DNA from: Cellulosimicrobium cellulans
GTDB taxonomy: Bacteria > Actinomycetota > Actinomycetes > Actinomycetales > Cellulomonadaceae
Length of the DNA stretch: 64,000 nucleotides
Assembly: GCF_007679345.1 (NCBI RefSeq)
Contig: NZ_VEGH01000007.1
Location: forward strand, 1-64,000
Direction: 5' to 3'
A program made the position numbers and the translations under genes. The notes beneath the pieces were generated by a model. The model did no database searches. It was not told the origin of the DNA and saw only the letters and a program-made list of their open reading frames with translations. Shown here in pieces: positions 45,154 through 57,003 of this stretch; position 1 is the first letter of the stretch; every line of letters begins with the position of its first letter.

Positions 45154-46544
45154 TGGCCGCGGCGAAGGGCCGCGGGGGAGCGGACCACCAGCGCGACGAG
45201 GCCGCCGCGGCGGCCCGGCGCGCCGCCGACGAGGTGTACGCCGGCATCCTCGAGCGGGCGCCCGAGCACGACATCGACCCGACCCTCGACCGGGTCGCGG
45301 CGGTGTGCGAGCTGCTCGGCGACCCGCAGAAGGCGTACCGGGTCGTGCACCTCACGGGCACGAACGGCAAGACGTCGACGGCGCGCATGGTCGAGCGCCT
45401 CGTGCGCGAGCACGGCCTGCGCACCGGGCGGTTCACCAGCCCGCACCTGCACCGGGTGACCGAGCGCATCGCCATCGACGGGGAGCCGATCTCCGACGAG
45501 GCGTTCGTCGCCACCTGGCAGGACGTCGCGCCGTACGTGCACATGGTCGACGTGCGGGAGCAGGAGGCCGGCCGTCCGCGGCTCAGCTTCTTCGAGGTGT
45601 TCACCGTGATGGCGTTCGCGGCGTTCGCGGACGCGCCGGTGGACGTCGCGGTGGTCGAGGTCGGGATGGGCGGCCGCTGGGACGCGACGAACGTCGCCGA
45701 CGGCGAGGTCGCGGTCATCACGCCGGTCGCCTACGACCACGAGCGCTGGCTCGGGCACACCCTCGTCGAGATCGCGGGGGAGAAGTCCGGGATCGTCAAG
45801 GACGGCGCCACCCTCGTGCTGTCGACGCAGGAGGAGGACGCCGAGGGCGTCATCCTGCACGCCGCCGCGGAGCACGGGGCGCGGGTGGTCCGCGAGGGCG
45901 TCGACATCGACGTGGTGGACCGGCAGGTCGCGGTCGGCGGGCAGCTGCTCACGCTGCGCGGCACCGGCGGCGTCTACACCGACGTGTTCCTGCCGCTGCA
46001 CGGCGAGCACCAGGCGCACAACGCGCTCGCGGCGCTCGCGGCCGTCGAGGCGCTGATCGCGGGCGGCGGGGCGCTGGACGGGTCGGTGGTCGAGGTGGCG
46101 TTCGCCGACGTCGACTCGCCGGGCCGCCTGGAGCTGGTCCGGTCCAGCCCGACCGTCCTGGTCGACGGGGCGCACAACCCGGCGGGGGCCGAGGCGCTGG
46201 TCGCGGCCGTCGAGGAGGCGTTCCACTTCCAGCGGGTCGTGGGGGTCGTCGGTGTGATGGCGGACAAGGACCCGGAGAACATCCTCGCGGTGCTCGAGCC
46301 CGTGCTGGCCGAGATCGTCGTCACCCGGGCGTCGAACCCGCGCGCGATGGAGGTCGACGACCTGGCCGAGGTCGCGATCGACGTGTTCGGCGAGGACCGG
46401 GTGCACGTGCGGGAGCGGCTGGACGACGCCGTGACCCTCGCGGCCGACCTGGCGGAGCAGGAGGTCGACCGCGGCGCGGCCGTCCTGGTGACCGGCTCGA
46501 TCTTCCTCGTGGCGGAGGCGCGCGTCCTCACCGGCCGCGCCTGA
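45153..46544 (+). CDS. folC: folylpolyglutamate/dihydrofolate synthase
   Basis: A Mur-ligase-type enzyme of 463 residues that adds glutamate to folates (and may join glutamate to dihydropteroate). Motifs: ATP loop VHLTGTNGKTSTARMVERLV (about 65-84), folate loop FTSPHLHRVTERI, VEVGMGGRWDATN (magnesium Glu/His region), HEWL-like DHERWLGHTLVEIAGEKSGI and DGAHNPAGAEAL for the C-terminal domain. The first 30 residues are an Ala/Arg-rich extension. ATG 45153 overlaps the ileS stop (TGATG). A very strong hairpin after the stop ends the ileS-folC transcript before the inserted dha region. Confidence 0.95.
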
Positions 46545-46577
46545 CGACCCGCCGCGCGGCGGGCGGACGGGATCGAC

Positions 46578-46607
46578 GGCGGGGGTGCACGAACGTGCAC
46601 CCCCGCC
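46578..46607. terminator. 13-bp hairpin after folC
   Basis: GGCGGGGGTGCAC (46578-46590) and GTGCACCCCCGCC (46595-46607) form a perfect 13-bp stem with a 4-nt loop GAAC. No U-run. It isolates folC from dhaK. Confidence 0.7.
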
Positions 46608-46706
46608 GCACGTCTCACCCTTGACGCCCCCCGACCAGCGCGGCGAGTGTGGGCTCAGCCGCGGCGAGGGCGCCGGGGCGCCGGGTGCCGGGAAGGAAGC
46701 ATCGCC

Positions 46707-47702
<996 letters not shown>

Positions 47703-47763
47703 CCGGCCCGCCGCCCTCCCGGCGGCGTGGCCGCGGGCTCGACGGCGGAGGTGGGAACGCGAC

Positions 47764-48411
47764 ATGACGGGGTCTCTGGATGCGGGCTGGGCGGTCGCCT
47801 GGGTGCGTCGCACGGCGCAGGTGGTGACCGAGCACCGGGACGAGCTCATCGAGCTCGACCGGCAGATCGGCGACGGGGACCACGGCGAGAACCTCACGCG
47901 GGGGTTCACCGCCGTGCTGGCCAAGCTGGACGCGCTGGACGCGCCGCCCGGCGACGTCGGTGCGGTGCTCAAGCTCGTCGCCACGACCCTCATGTCCACG
48001 GTCGGCGGCGCCGCGGGCCCGCTCTACGGCACCGCCTACCTGCGCGCCGCGAAGGTCACCGGGCTGCCCGAGCTGGACAGCGCGGCGGTGGTGGCCATGC
48101 TCGAGGCCGGCCTCGAGGGCATCGTCGTGCGCGGCAAGGCGACGACGGGCGAGAAGACGATGGTCGACGCGTGGAGCCCCGCGGTCGAGGCCGCGGTCGC
48201 CGCCGCGGACGCCGGCGCCTCCCCGGCCGCGGTGCTGGCCGCCGCGGCCGAGGCGGCGCGCGGGGGCGCGGAGGCCACGATCCCGCTGGTCGCGACGAAG
48301 GGCCGCGCCTCCTACCTCGGCGAGCGCTCGGCCGGGCACCAGGACCCGGGCGCCACGTCGACCGCGCTGATCCTCGAGGCGGCCGCGTCCACGGCGGAGG
48401 CGGCGGCATGA
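47764..48411 (+). CDS. dhaL: dihydroxyacetone kinase ADP-binding subunit DhaL
   Basis: A 215-residue helical-barrel subunit that holds ADP as a cofactor and passes phosphate from DhaM to dihydroxyacetone. The magnesium site is in IELDRQIGDGDHGENLTRGF (about 29-48, three acidic residues), and the cap contains VGGAAGPLYGTAYLRAAK and TGEKTMVDAWSPAVEAA. The tail has SYLGERSAGHQDPGATSTAL, which caps the nucleotide site. Its stop overlaps the dhaM start as ATGA; the gap to dhaK is 61 nt. Confidence 0.94.
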   Translation: MTGSLDAGWAVAWVRRTAQVVTEHRDELIELDRQIGDGDHGENLTRGFTAVLAKLDALDAPPGDVGAVLKLVATTLMSTVGGAAGPLYGTAYLRAAKVTGLPELDSAAVVAMLEAGLEGIVVRGKATTGEKTMVDAWSPAVEAAVAAADAGASPAAVLAAAAEAARGGAEATIPLVATKGRASYLGERSAGHQDPGATSTALILEAAASTAEAAA

Positions 48412-49160
48412 GCGCCGCCCCGGTCGCGCTCGTCCTGGTCTCGCACTCGGCGACGCTGGCCGAGGGCGTCCGGGAGCTGGCCGCGCAGATGGCGCCCGAC
48501 GTGCTGATCCTCGCGGCCGGCGGCGACGGCGCCGGCGGGCTCGGCACCAGCTTCGACCTGGTCGAGCAGGCGCTCGGCGAGGCCACCGCCGACGGCCGGT
48601 CCGCCGTGGTGCTCACGGACCTGGGCTCGGCGGTGCTCACCACGGAGTCCGTGCTCGAGCTCCTCGACGAGGACGTCGCCGCCCGGGTGCACCTGGCGGA
48701 CGCGCCGTTCGTCGAGGCGGCCGTGGCCGCGGGCGTCACCGCGGCCGGCGGCGCCCCGGTCGGCGAGGTGCTCGGGGCCGCCGTGGCCGCCGGGGCGGGG
48801 TTCCCGCACGCCGTCGGGGCGGGGCAGGTCGAGCCGGCGTCGGGCGCGGAGGCGGCCCCGGCGGACGTGGTCCCCGAGCCGCACCACGCGGGGGACGCCG
48901 CGACGCCGATCACGGCGCACGTCGTCGTGCGCAACCCGATGGGCCTGCACGCCCGGCCCGCGGCGGTGCTCGCGCGCATGATGGCGGGCTTCGACGCCGC
49001 GGTGCAGGTGGACGGCGTGAACGGCGCGAGCGTGCTCGAGCTCATGCAGCTCGGCGCCACCCAGGGCCGGACGCTCGAGGTCGCGGCGACCGGCCCGCAG
49101 GCCCGGGTCGCGGTCGACGCGTTCGTGGGTGCGGTCGAGGAGGGCTTCGGCGAGGTGTGA
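48408..49160 (+). CDS. dhaM: DhaM phosphotransfer subunit fused to HPr
   Basis: A 250-residue two-domain protein. The N-terminal EIIA-like DhaM domain (about 1-130) has the phosphohistidine in LVSHSATLAEGVREL and the segment VVLTDLGSAVLTTE. After an Ala/Pro linker comes an HPr domain (about 165-250) with NPMGLHARPAAVLARMM (active His) and NGASVLELMQLGATQG. The third domain of Escherichia coli DhaM, a partial enzyme I, is missing. Phosphate would flow from the general PTS through the fused HPr to the EIIA domain and then to DhaL-ADP. Confidence 0.93.
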   Translation: MSAAPVALVLVSHSATLAEGVRELAAQMAPDVLILAAGGDGAGGLGTSFDLVEQALGEATADGRSAVVLTDLGSAVLTTESVLELLDEDVAARVHLADAPFVEAAVAAGVTAAGGAPVGEVLGAAVAAGAGFPHAVGAGQVEPASGAEAAPADVVPEPHHAGDAATPITAHVVVRNPMGLHARPAAVLARMMAGFDAAVQVDGVNGASVLELMQLGATQGRTLEVAATGPQARVAVDAFVGAVEEGFGEV

Positions 49161-49193
49161 CGGCCCTCGCACCACCGTTGCCCTGGACAACTC

Positions 49194-49223
49194 TGCACGG
49201 TCTGCAATAATGCAGGACGTGCA
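49194..49223. promoter_or_regulatory. 30-bp double-dyad operator of tetR
   Basis: TGCAC-GGT-CTGCA-ATAA-TGCAG-GAC-GTGCA: the outer 5-bp arms and the inner 5-bp arms are both perfect inverted repeats around one centre. The site covers the -10 AATAAT (49206-49211; a TGGACA -35 lies 16 nt before it) and the start codon of the tetR gene. Likely autoregulatory. Confidence 0.7.
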
Positions 49224-49830
49224 AGAAGTCGTGGAGTCGGAGGGGCTGCGCGCGCGCAAGAAGCGCGCCCGCCTGGAGGCGTTCGTCGACGCCACCCACC
49301 GCCTCGCCGCCGAGCAGGGCCTGGACCGGGTGACGGTCGAGGCCATCTGCGCCGAGGTCGGCGTCTCGGTCCGCACGTTCTTCAACTACTTCGAGTCCAA
49401 GGACGACGCCGTGCTCGGCATGGAGCACTGGCGCCTCGACCCGGCCGCCGCCGAGGCGTTCGCCACCGGCGGCCCCACCGGCGACCTGCTCGCGGACATG
49501 CAGGCGCTGACCGCCAGCGCCCTGGACCACCCGCCGCTCGGCAAGGAGCGGATGGAACGGGCGTTCGAGCTGGCGAAGGGGCACCCGGAGCTGATGCTCC
49601 GGGCCTACACGCACGTCCAGGGCCTGCACGACGAGATCGGGGCCCTGGTCCGGCGCCGGCTGGGCGACGCGGCCGACGAGTCGGCGGTCGCCCTGGTGGG
49701 CACCCTGCTGCTCGGCCTCGCGCACGCGACGTTCGTGCGCTGGGACTCGGCCGGCGCGGCGGGCGACGTGCAGGACCACCTGCCGTCGGTCGTCGCCGAC
49801 CTCACCGCGATCTTCTCCCGCACCACCTGA
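49219..49830 (+). CDS. TetR-family regulator next to MFS exporter
   Basis: A 203-residue repressor. The HTH is in AFVDATHRLAAEQGLDRVTV with EAICAEVGVSVRTFFNYFES (about 21-60), the standard TetR N-terminus. The ligand-binding C-terminal domain is helical and unremarkable. GTG 49219 lies 7 nt after the -10 AATAAT; ATG 49210 would start inside the hexamer and adds three residues. The neighbouring MFS transporter is probably its target and efflux substrates its ligands. Confidence 0.9.
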   Translation: MQEVVESEGLRARKKRARLEAFVDATHRLAAEQGLDRVTVEAICAEVGVSVRTFFNYFESKDDAVLGMEHWRLDPAAAEAFATGGPTGDLLADMQALTASALDHPPLGKERMERAFELAKGHPELMLRAYTHVQGLHDEIGALVRRRLGDAADESAVALVGTLLLGLAHATFVRWDSAGAAGDVQDHLPSVVADLTAIFSRTT

Positions 49831-51648
<1,818 letters not shown>

Positions 51649-51657
51649 CCTTCCCGC

Positions 51658-52122
51658 GTGAGCATGCACTCCAACCGGCCCGTGCGTCAGAAGCGCCCCG
51701 CCAAGCCCCAGTTCACCTCGATGATCCTGGTCCTCGAGGGCGTGCTGGTGCTGTTCGCGGCGCTGACGGCGTACGGGCTGGCGCAGGCCGGCGTCGTCGC
51801 GGCCTCGCCGGCGGTGCTCTGGACCGTCGCGGGGGTGCTGTTCGTCGTGCTCGTCGTGCTGTCCCGGCTGGTCACCGCGCCCGGCGGCTACGTCGCCGGG
51901 TCGGTCGCGCAGGTGGTGGTGATCGCCTGCGGGTTCGTGATCCCGCTGATGTTCGCGCTCGGCCTCCTCTTCGCGGTCCTGTGGTTCGTGTCCCTGCGCC
52001 TCGGCGCCCGCATCGATCGCGAGCGGGCGGCGTTCGACGCCGAGTACCCGGACCAGACCCCGCAGGGCGGCCTCCCGCCCCGCGCCCAGGACCCGCCCGC
52101 GGCGCCCGACGCGCCGAGATAG
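51658..52122 (+). CDS. DUF4233 membrane protein
   Basis: A 154-residue protein with about four helices (about 20-45, 50-70, 75-95 and 97-115) and a polar C-terminal tail rich in Pro. The sequence FTSMILVLEGVLVLFAALTA, RLVTAPGGYVAGSVAQVVVI and the tail match DUF4233 proteins, which in actinobacteria sit between folC and ndk. Here it is separated from folC by 5.1 kb of inserted genes but still precedes ndk. Function unknown. GTG start follows a -10 box. Confidence 0.85.
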   Translation: MSMHSNRPVRQKRPAKPQFTSMILVLEGVLVLFAALTAYGLAQAGVVAASPAVLWTVAGVLFVVLVVLSRLVTAPGGYVAGSVAQVVVIACGFVIPLMFALGLLFAVLWFVSLRLGARIDRERAAFDAEYPDQTPQGGLPPRAQDPPAAPDAPR

Positions 52123-52185
52123 GACCTCCGCGCCGAGGTAGGACCTCTCGAGGCCCAATCTCGGCGGGACCGCCCTATCTCGGCG
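52112..52185. repeat. CGCCGAG-type repeat cluster before ndk
   Basis: CGCCGAGATAGGACCTC (52112-52128) and CGCCGAGGTAGGACCTC (52131-52147) are 17-nt direct repeats with one mismatch. ATCTCGGCG (52158-52166) and TATCTCGGCG (52176-52185) are inverted copies of the head. The first copy spans the DUF4233 stop. Confidence 0.65.
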
Positions 52186-52196
52186 TGTGGGTTCGT

Positions 52197-52202
52197 TAGG
52201 GT
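52197..52202 (+). promoter_or_regulatory. -10 element TAGGGT, leaderless
   Basis: TAGGGT lies 7 nt before ATG 52210 of ndk. Confidence 0.5.
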
Positions 52203-52209
52203 TCGGGGC

Positions 52210-52641
52210 ATGAGCGACATCCAGCGCACCCTCGTCCTGGTCAAGCCCGACGGCGTCGGCCGCGGACTCTCCGGCGAGGTCCTCCGCCGCATCGAGGCCA
52301 AGGGGTACACCCTCGTGGCCGTCGAGCTCCGCACCGCCGACGACGCCCTCCTGGAGCAGCACTACGCCGAGCACGAGGGCAAGCCCTTCTTCCAGCCGCT
52401 CGTCGACTTCATGAAGTCCGGCCCCGTCCTGGCCGTCGTGGCCGAGGGCCACCGCGTCATCGAGGGCTTCCGGTCCCTGGCCGGCGCCACCGAGCCCACC
52501 ACCGCCGCGCCCGGCACCATCCGCGGCGACCTCGGCCGCGACTGGGGCCTCAAGGTCACCCAGAACCTCGTGCACGGCTCGGACTCCGAGGAGTCGGCCG
52601 CCCGCGAGATCGCCCTGTGGTTCCCGGCCCTGGCGGCCTGA
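52210..52641 (+). CDS. ndk: nucleoside diphosphate kinase
   Basis: A 143-residue kinase that passes phosphate between nucleoside tri- and diphosphates through a histidine. The start SDIQRTLVLVKPDGVGRGLS and the active-site segment NLVHGSDSEESAAREIALWF (catalytic His about residue 121) are diagnostic. The dGTP-binding ATEPTTAAPGTIRGDLG is complete. The leaderless promoter lies 7 nt upstream. smc follows after 48 nt with its own promoter. Confidence 0.97.
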   Translation: MSDIQRTLVLVKPDGVGRGLSGEVLRRIEAKGYTLVAVELRTADDALLEQHYAEHEGKPFFQPLVDFMKSGPVLAVVAEGHRVIEGFRSLAGATEPTTAAPGTIRGDLGRDWGLKVTQNLVHGSDSEESAAREIALWFPALAA

Positions 52642-52676
52642 CCCACCGCCTCCCGGGGCACGGGCCGCGGCCGCAC

Positions 52677-52682
52677 TAGGCT
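52677..52682 (+). promoter_or_regulatory. -10 element TAGGCT, leaderless
   Basis: TAGGCT lies 7 nt before GTG 52690 of smc. Confidence 0.5.
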
Positions 52683-52689
52683 GCGGCCC

Positions 52690-55600
52690 GTGCACCTGAA
52701 GACGCTCACCCTGCGCGGGTTCAAGTCGTTCGCCTCGGCGACGACGCTGAACCTCGAGCCCGGGGTGACCTGCGTCGTCGGGCCGAACGGCTCCGGCAAG
52801 TCCAACGTCGTCGACGCGCTCGCCTGGGTGATGGGGGAGCAGGGCGCCAAGTCGCTGCGCGGCGGCAAGATGGAGGACGTCATCTTCGCCGGCACCTCCG
52901 GCCGCCCGCCGCTGGGCCGGGCCGAGGTCGCGCTGACCATCGACAACACGGACGGCGCCCTGCCGATCGAGTACACCGAGGTCACGATCTCGCGGACGCT
53001 GTTCCGCAACGGCGGGTCGGAGTACGCGATCAACGGGCGCGCGTGCCGGCTGCTCGACATCCAGGACCTGCTGTCCGACTCCGGCCTCGGCCGCGAGATG
53101 CACGTCATCGTCGGCCAGGGGCAGCTCGACGCCGTCCTGCGCGCGACCCCGGAGGAGCGCCGCGGGTTCATCGAGGAGGCCGCGGGCGTCCTCAAGCACC
53201 GCAAGCGCAAGGAGAAGGCGCTCCGCAAGCTCGACGCGATGCAGGCGAACCTGACCCGGCTCACCGACCTGACCGCGGAGCTGCGCCGCCAGCTCGGCCC
53301 CCTCGGGCGGCAGGCCGAGGTGGCGCGCCGCGCGCAGACCGTGCAGGCCGACCTGCGCGACGCCCGCGCCCGGCTGCTGGCCGACGACCTGGCGCAGCTG
53401 ACGGCGCAGCTGGAGCAGGAGATCGCCGACGACACCGCGCTGCGCGCACGGCGGGCCGAGGCGGAGGCGGCGCTGGACGCGGCGCGGCTGCGGCTCGCGG
53501 CGCTGGAGCGGGAGGCGGCCGAGGCGGCGCCGGCGCTCGGCGAGGCGTCCGACGTCTGGTACCGGCTGTCGTCGCTGCGCGAGCGGCTGCGCGGGACGGC
53601 CTCGTTGGCCGCGGACCGCGCGCGGCTCCTGGGGAGCGCGGGCCCCGAGCCGACCCGCGGGCAGGACCCGGACGACCTGGAGCGTCAGGCCGAGCGCGTG
53701 CGCGCCGCCGAGGCCGAGCTCACCGCCGAGGTGGACGCCGCCCGCGCCGCGCTGGAGGCCGCCCAGGCCGCGCGCCAGGAGGCGGAGGGTGCCGCGGCCG
53801 CGGCCGAGAAGGCGCTGGCCACGGTGCTCCGCGGCGCGGCCGACCGCCGCGAGGGTCTGGCCCGGCTGGCGGGCCAGGTCGGCGCGCGCCGCAGCCGGCT
53901 GGAGGCGACCGAGGCGGAGATCGGCCGGCTCCGGGAGACGCTGACCGCCGCCGAGCGCCGCGGGCACGAGGCGACCGTCGAGTTCACCGCGCTGGAGACC
54001 CGGGTCGCCGGCGTCGAGGAGGGCGAGGAGGACCTCGACGCCGCGCACGAGGCGGCGGCCGAGGCGGTCGAGACCGCGTCCGCGCGGGTCGCCGAGCTCA
54101 CCGCGCAGCTCACCGAGGCCGAGCGCGAGCGGAGCGCGCTGGAGTCCCGCATCGAGACCCTCGAGCTCAGCCTGACCCGCAAGGACGGCGCGGGCGCGCT
54201 GCTCGCCGCCGACGACCTGGCCGGCGTCGTGGGGTCGGTGGCGGCGCTGCTCGGCGTGGCCGCCGGGGACGAGGACGCGATCGTGGCGGCGCTCGGCGCC
54301 TCCGCCGACGCCGTGGCGGTCGAGTCGGTCGAGGCCGCGGTGGACGCGATCCGGTGGCTGCGCGAGCAGGACGCCGGGCGCGCCGGGCTCGTCGTGGCGG
54401 CGGGGGGCGCGGCGGGCGACCCCGCGGACGCGGGCGACCCGGACCAGGGCGCGGCGCCCGCGGGGGCCGACTGGGCCCTCGGCCTCGTGCAGGCGCCCCC
54501 GGCCGTCGTCCCCGCCGTCCGGCGGCTGCTGCGTGGCGTCGTCGTCGTGGACGACCTGGTCGCCGCGCGCGGCGTGCTCCGGGACCGTCCCGACCTGGTC
54601 GTCGCGACCCGCACCGGCGACGTGCTGGCCGCGCACCGCGCCTCCGGGGGCTCCGCGACCGCGCCGAGCGCCCTGCACCTGCAGTCGGCGCTGGACGACG
54701 CCCGCCGGGGCGCCGAGGCCGCGGCGGCCCGCGCGGAGCAGGCGCGGTTCGCCCTGGTGGGGGCGCGCGAGGCCGAGGAGGTGGCGCGCGCCGAGTACCA
54801 GCGCACGCTCGACGAGCTCAACGAGTCGGACGCCGCGCTGGCTGCCGTGGCGGAGCAGCTCGGGCACCTGGGCGCCACCGCCCGTGCCGCGCGGAACGAG
54901 GCGGAGCGCGTCCAGGCGTCGCTGACCGCCGCCGAGCAGACCCTCGCCGACGGGGCGGCCGAGCTGGCCGGGCTGACCGAGCGGCTCGCCGCCGCCGAGG
55001 CCGAGCCCGCCGACACCGACGCCGCGATCGAGGAGCGCACGGGGGAGCGCGACGCCGCGAACCAGGCCGCGACCGCCGCGCGCGCCAGGGAGACCGAGGC
55101 GCGGCTCAGCCTGCGCACCGCCGAGGAGCGCGCCCGCGCCCTGTCCGGCCGCGCCGAGTCGCTGGACCGCGCCGCCCGCACCGAGCGCGCCGCGCGCGAG
55201 CGGGCCGCCGAGCGCGAGCGCGCGCGGGCCCGGCAGGCCGCCGTCGCCACCGCGGTCGCCCTCGGCGCGACCCAGGCGCTCGGCGCCGTCGAGCGCGCCC
55301 TCCACCAGGCCGCGGACGAGCGGGACGCCGCCGAGGCCGCGCGGGCCGAGCGGGAGACCGCGCTGTCGGCGGTACGGTCGCGGGTCGACGAGACCCAGCG
55401 CGAGGTGGCCCGGCTCACGGACGCCGCCCACCGGGACGAGGTGCTCCGCGCCGAGCAGCGGCTCCGCGTCGAGCAGCTGCAGGTCCGGGCCGTCGAGGAC
55501 CTGGGCATCGACCCGGCGGTGCTCGTCGAGGAGTTCGGGCCGCACCGCGCGGTGCCCGTCCTCACCCCGCCCGCCGCGGACGACGAGGACGCCGGCCCCC

Positions 55601-56277
55601 GCGAGATCCCCTACGTCCGCGCCGAGCAGGAGAAGCGGCTCAAGGCCGCGGAGCGCGCCCTGTCCCAGCTCGGCCGGGTCAACCCGCTGGCGCTGGAGGA
55701 GTTCGCCGCGCTCGAGGAGCGGCACAAGTTCCTGGTCGAGCAGCTCGCCGACCTGAAGAAGTCGCGCGCCGACCTGCTGGAGATCGTCAAGGACATCGAC
55801 GAGCGGGTCGAGCGGGTGTTCGCCGACGCCTACCGGGACACCGCCGAGCAGTTCGACCGGGTGTTCCCGCGGCTGTTCCCCGGCGGCGAGGGCCGCCTCG
55901 TGCTGACCGACCCGTCGGACATGCTCACCACGGGCATCGAGGTCGAGGCCCGGCCCGCCGGCAAGAAGGTCAAGCGGCTGTCGCTGCTCTCCGGCGGCGA
56001 GCGCTCGCTCACGGCGGTGGCGCTGCTGGTGTCGATCTTCAAGGCCCGGCCGAGCCCGTTCTACGTGATGGACGAGGTCGAGGCCGCCCTCGACGACGCC
56101 AACCTCGGGCGGCTGCTGGAGATCTTCCGCGAGCTGCAGGAGGACTCCCAGCTCATCGTCGTGACGCACCAGAAGCGGACGATGGAGATCGCCGACGCGC
56201 TGTACGGCGTGACCATGCGCGGCGACGGTGTGACGACGGTCATCTCGCAGCGGCTCCGCGACGAGGTCCCCGCCTGA
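52690..56277 (+). CDS. smc: chromosome segregation protein SMC
   Basis: A condensin ATPase of 1195 residues. The N-terminal head has TLRGFKSFASATTLNLEPGV and Walker A VVGPNGSGKSNVVDALAWVM (about 32-51). Two long coiled coils flank the hinge (about residues 500-660, with ALGASADAVAVESVEAAVDA and VRRLLRGVVVVDDLVAARGV). The C-terminal head has the signature LLSGGERSLTAVALLVSIFK and Walker B SPFYVMDEVEAALDDANLGR. With ScpA and ScpB, encoded elsewhere, it compacts and resolves sister chromosomes. The coiled coils are very Ala/Glu/Arg-rich, and their high G+C makes long spurious frames on the other strand. Start GTG is leaderless. Confidence 0.96.
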   Translation: MHLKTLTLRGFKSFASATTLNLEPGVTCVVGPNGSGKSNVVDALAWVMGEQGAKSLRGGKMEDVIFAGTSGRPPLGRAEVALTIDNTDGALPIEYTEVTISRTLFRNGGSEYAINGRACRLLDIQDLLSDSGLGREMHVIVGQGQLDAVLRATPEERRGFIEEAAGVLKHRKRKEKALRKLDAMQANLTRLTDLTAELRRQLGPLGRQAEVARRAQTVQADLRDARARLLADDLAQLTAQLEQEIADDTALRARRAEAEAALDAARLRLAALEREAAEAAPALGEASDVWYRLSSLRERLRGTASLAADRARLLGSAGPEPTRGQDPDDLERQAERVRAAEAELTAEVDAARAALEAAQAARQEAEGAAAAAEKALATVLRGAADRREGLARLAGQVGARRSRLEATEAEIGRLRETLTAAERRGHEATVEFTALETRVAGVEEGEEDLDAAHEAAAEAVETASARVAELTAQLTEAERERSALESRIETLELSLTRKDGAGALLAADDLAGVVGSVAALLGVAAGDEDAIVAALGASADAVAVESVEAAVDAIRWLREQDAGRAGLVVAAGGAAGDPADAGDPDQGAAPAGADWALGLVQAPPAVVPAVRRLLRGVVVVDDLVAARGVLRDRPDLVVATRTGDVLAAHRASGGSATAPSALHLQSALDDARRGAEAAAARAEQARFALVGAREAEEVARAEYQRTLDELNESDAALAAVAEQLGHLGATARAARNEAERVQASLTAAEQTLADGAAELAGLTERLAAAEAEPADTDAAIEERTGERDAANQAATAARARETEARLSLRTAEERARALSGRAESLDRAARTERAARERAAERERARARQAAVATAVALGATQALGAVERALHQAADERDAAEAARAERETALSAVRSRVDETQREVARLTDAAHRDEVLRAEQRLRVEQLQVRAVEDLGIDPAVLVEEFGPHRAVPVLTPPAADDEDAGPREIPYVRAEQEKRLKAAERALSQLGRVNPLALEEFAALEERHKFLVEQLADLKKSRADLLEIVKDIDERVERVFADAYRDTAEQFDRVFPRLFPGGEGRLVLTDPSDMLTTGIEVEARPAGKKVKRLSLLSGGERSLTAVALLVSIFKARPSPFYVMDEVEAALDDANLGRLLEIFRELQEDSQLIVVTHQKRTMEIADALYGVTMRGDGVTTVISQRLRDEVPA

Positions 56278-56347
56278 CGGTGTGAAGATCGCGTGCGGGT
56301 TCGCGGGCGATGCCGGTGCGTCCCGATCGGCGCGGGGGGTGGCGGCG

Positions 56348-56353
56348 GACAAT
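56348..56353 (+). promoter_or_regulatory. -10 element GACAAT, leaderless
   Basis: GACAAT lies 7 nt before ATG 56361. Confidence 0.5.
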
Positions 56354-56360
56354 CGGGACC

Positions 56361-56939
56361 ATGGGCGGCTATCTCGTGGTGATCGGGCTGGCGCTCGTCG
56401 CTGCCATCGGCGTGATCGTCCTGGCGAACGCGGCGGGTGACGGGGGGACGGACCTGCGCACGTTCTGGTCGGACCTGCGCAGCGGGCTGCGCCGGCGCCG
56501 GGGCGGCGACGACGAGGCCCCGGTGGTCGACGACGGCGAGCCCGTCGACGTGCCGTTCGACCAGCTGTTCGCGGAGGCGTCCCAGCCCGACGACGGCTAC
56601 CTGCAGCTCGACGAGCTCGCGGAGATGCTGGAGCGCACCGGGGAGCGCGCCGTGCGGCTGCGCGAGCACCTGCCCTACCCGCGCGCCGGGGCCGGGCACC
56701 CCGCCGAGCGGGCGGTCGTGCAGGACCGGGTGCCCGCGCCGGCCCCGGGCGCGGTCGCGCCCGCCGCCGCCCACGCGCCGCACGCGCCGCACGCGCCCCG
56801 GGTGCCCCGTCGCGGCGGGCACGTCCCCGTGCGGACGGTGGGCGCCACCGCCTCGCCCGCGCGCCCCGCCGCGGCCACCACGGTCGCCGGGCCCGCGCCG
56901 CTCCCGCCGTCGGTCCCGCCGCAGCGCGGGGACGCCTGA
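56361..56939 (+). CDS. small single-pass membrane protein between smc and ftsY
   Basis: A 192-residue product of unknown function. One membrane helix at residues 4-24 (YLVVIGLALVAAIGVIVLAN) is followed by a basic patch (DLRSGLRRRRGG), an acidic helix-forming part (VDVPFDQLFAEASQPDDGYL to about residue 115) and a Pro/Ala/His-rich disordered tail (HAPHAPHAPRVPRRGG). No known domain. Its own leaderless promoter lies 7 nt upstream. The same slot beside smc and ftsY often holds short lineage-specific genes, so a role near the cell membrane is only a guess. Confidence 0.6.
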   Translation: MGGYLVVIGLALVAAIGVIVLANAAGDGGTDLRTFWSDLRSGLRRRRGGDDEAPVVDDGEPVDVPFDQLFAEASQPDDGYLQLDELAEMLERTGERAVRLREHLPYPRAGAGHPAERAVVQDRVPAPAPGAVAPAAAHAPHAPHAPRVPRRGGHVPVRTVGATASPARPAAATTVAGPAPLPPSVPPQRGDA

Positions 56940-56991
56940 CCCTGCGCCCCGCGGCGCCACGGGCCGCGCCGCGCGCGGCCCGTGCGCCTGA

Positions 56992-56997
56992 CAGACT
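56992..56997 (+). promoter_or_regulatory. -10 element CAGACT, leaderless
   Basis: CAGACT lies 6 nt before GTG 57004 of ftsY, which favours that start over GTG 56998. Confidence 0.45.
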
Positions 56998-57003
56998 GTG
57001 CCG

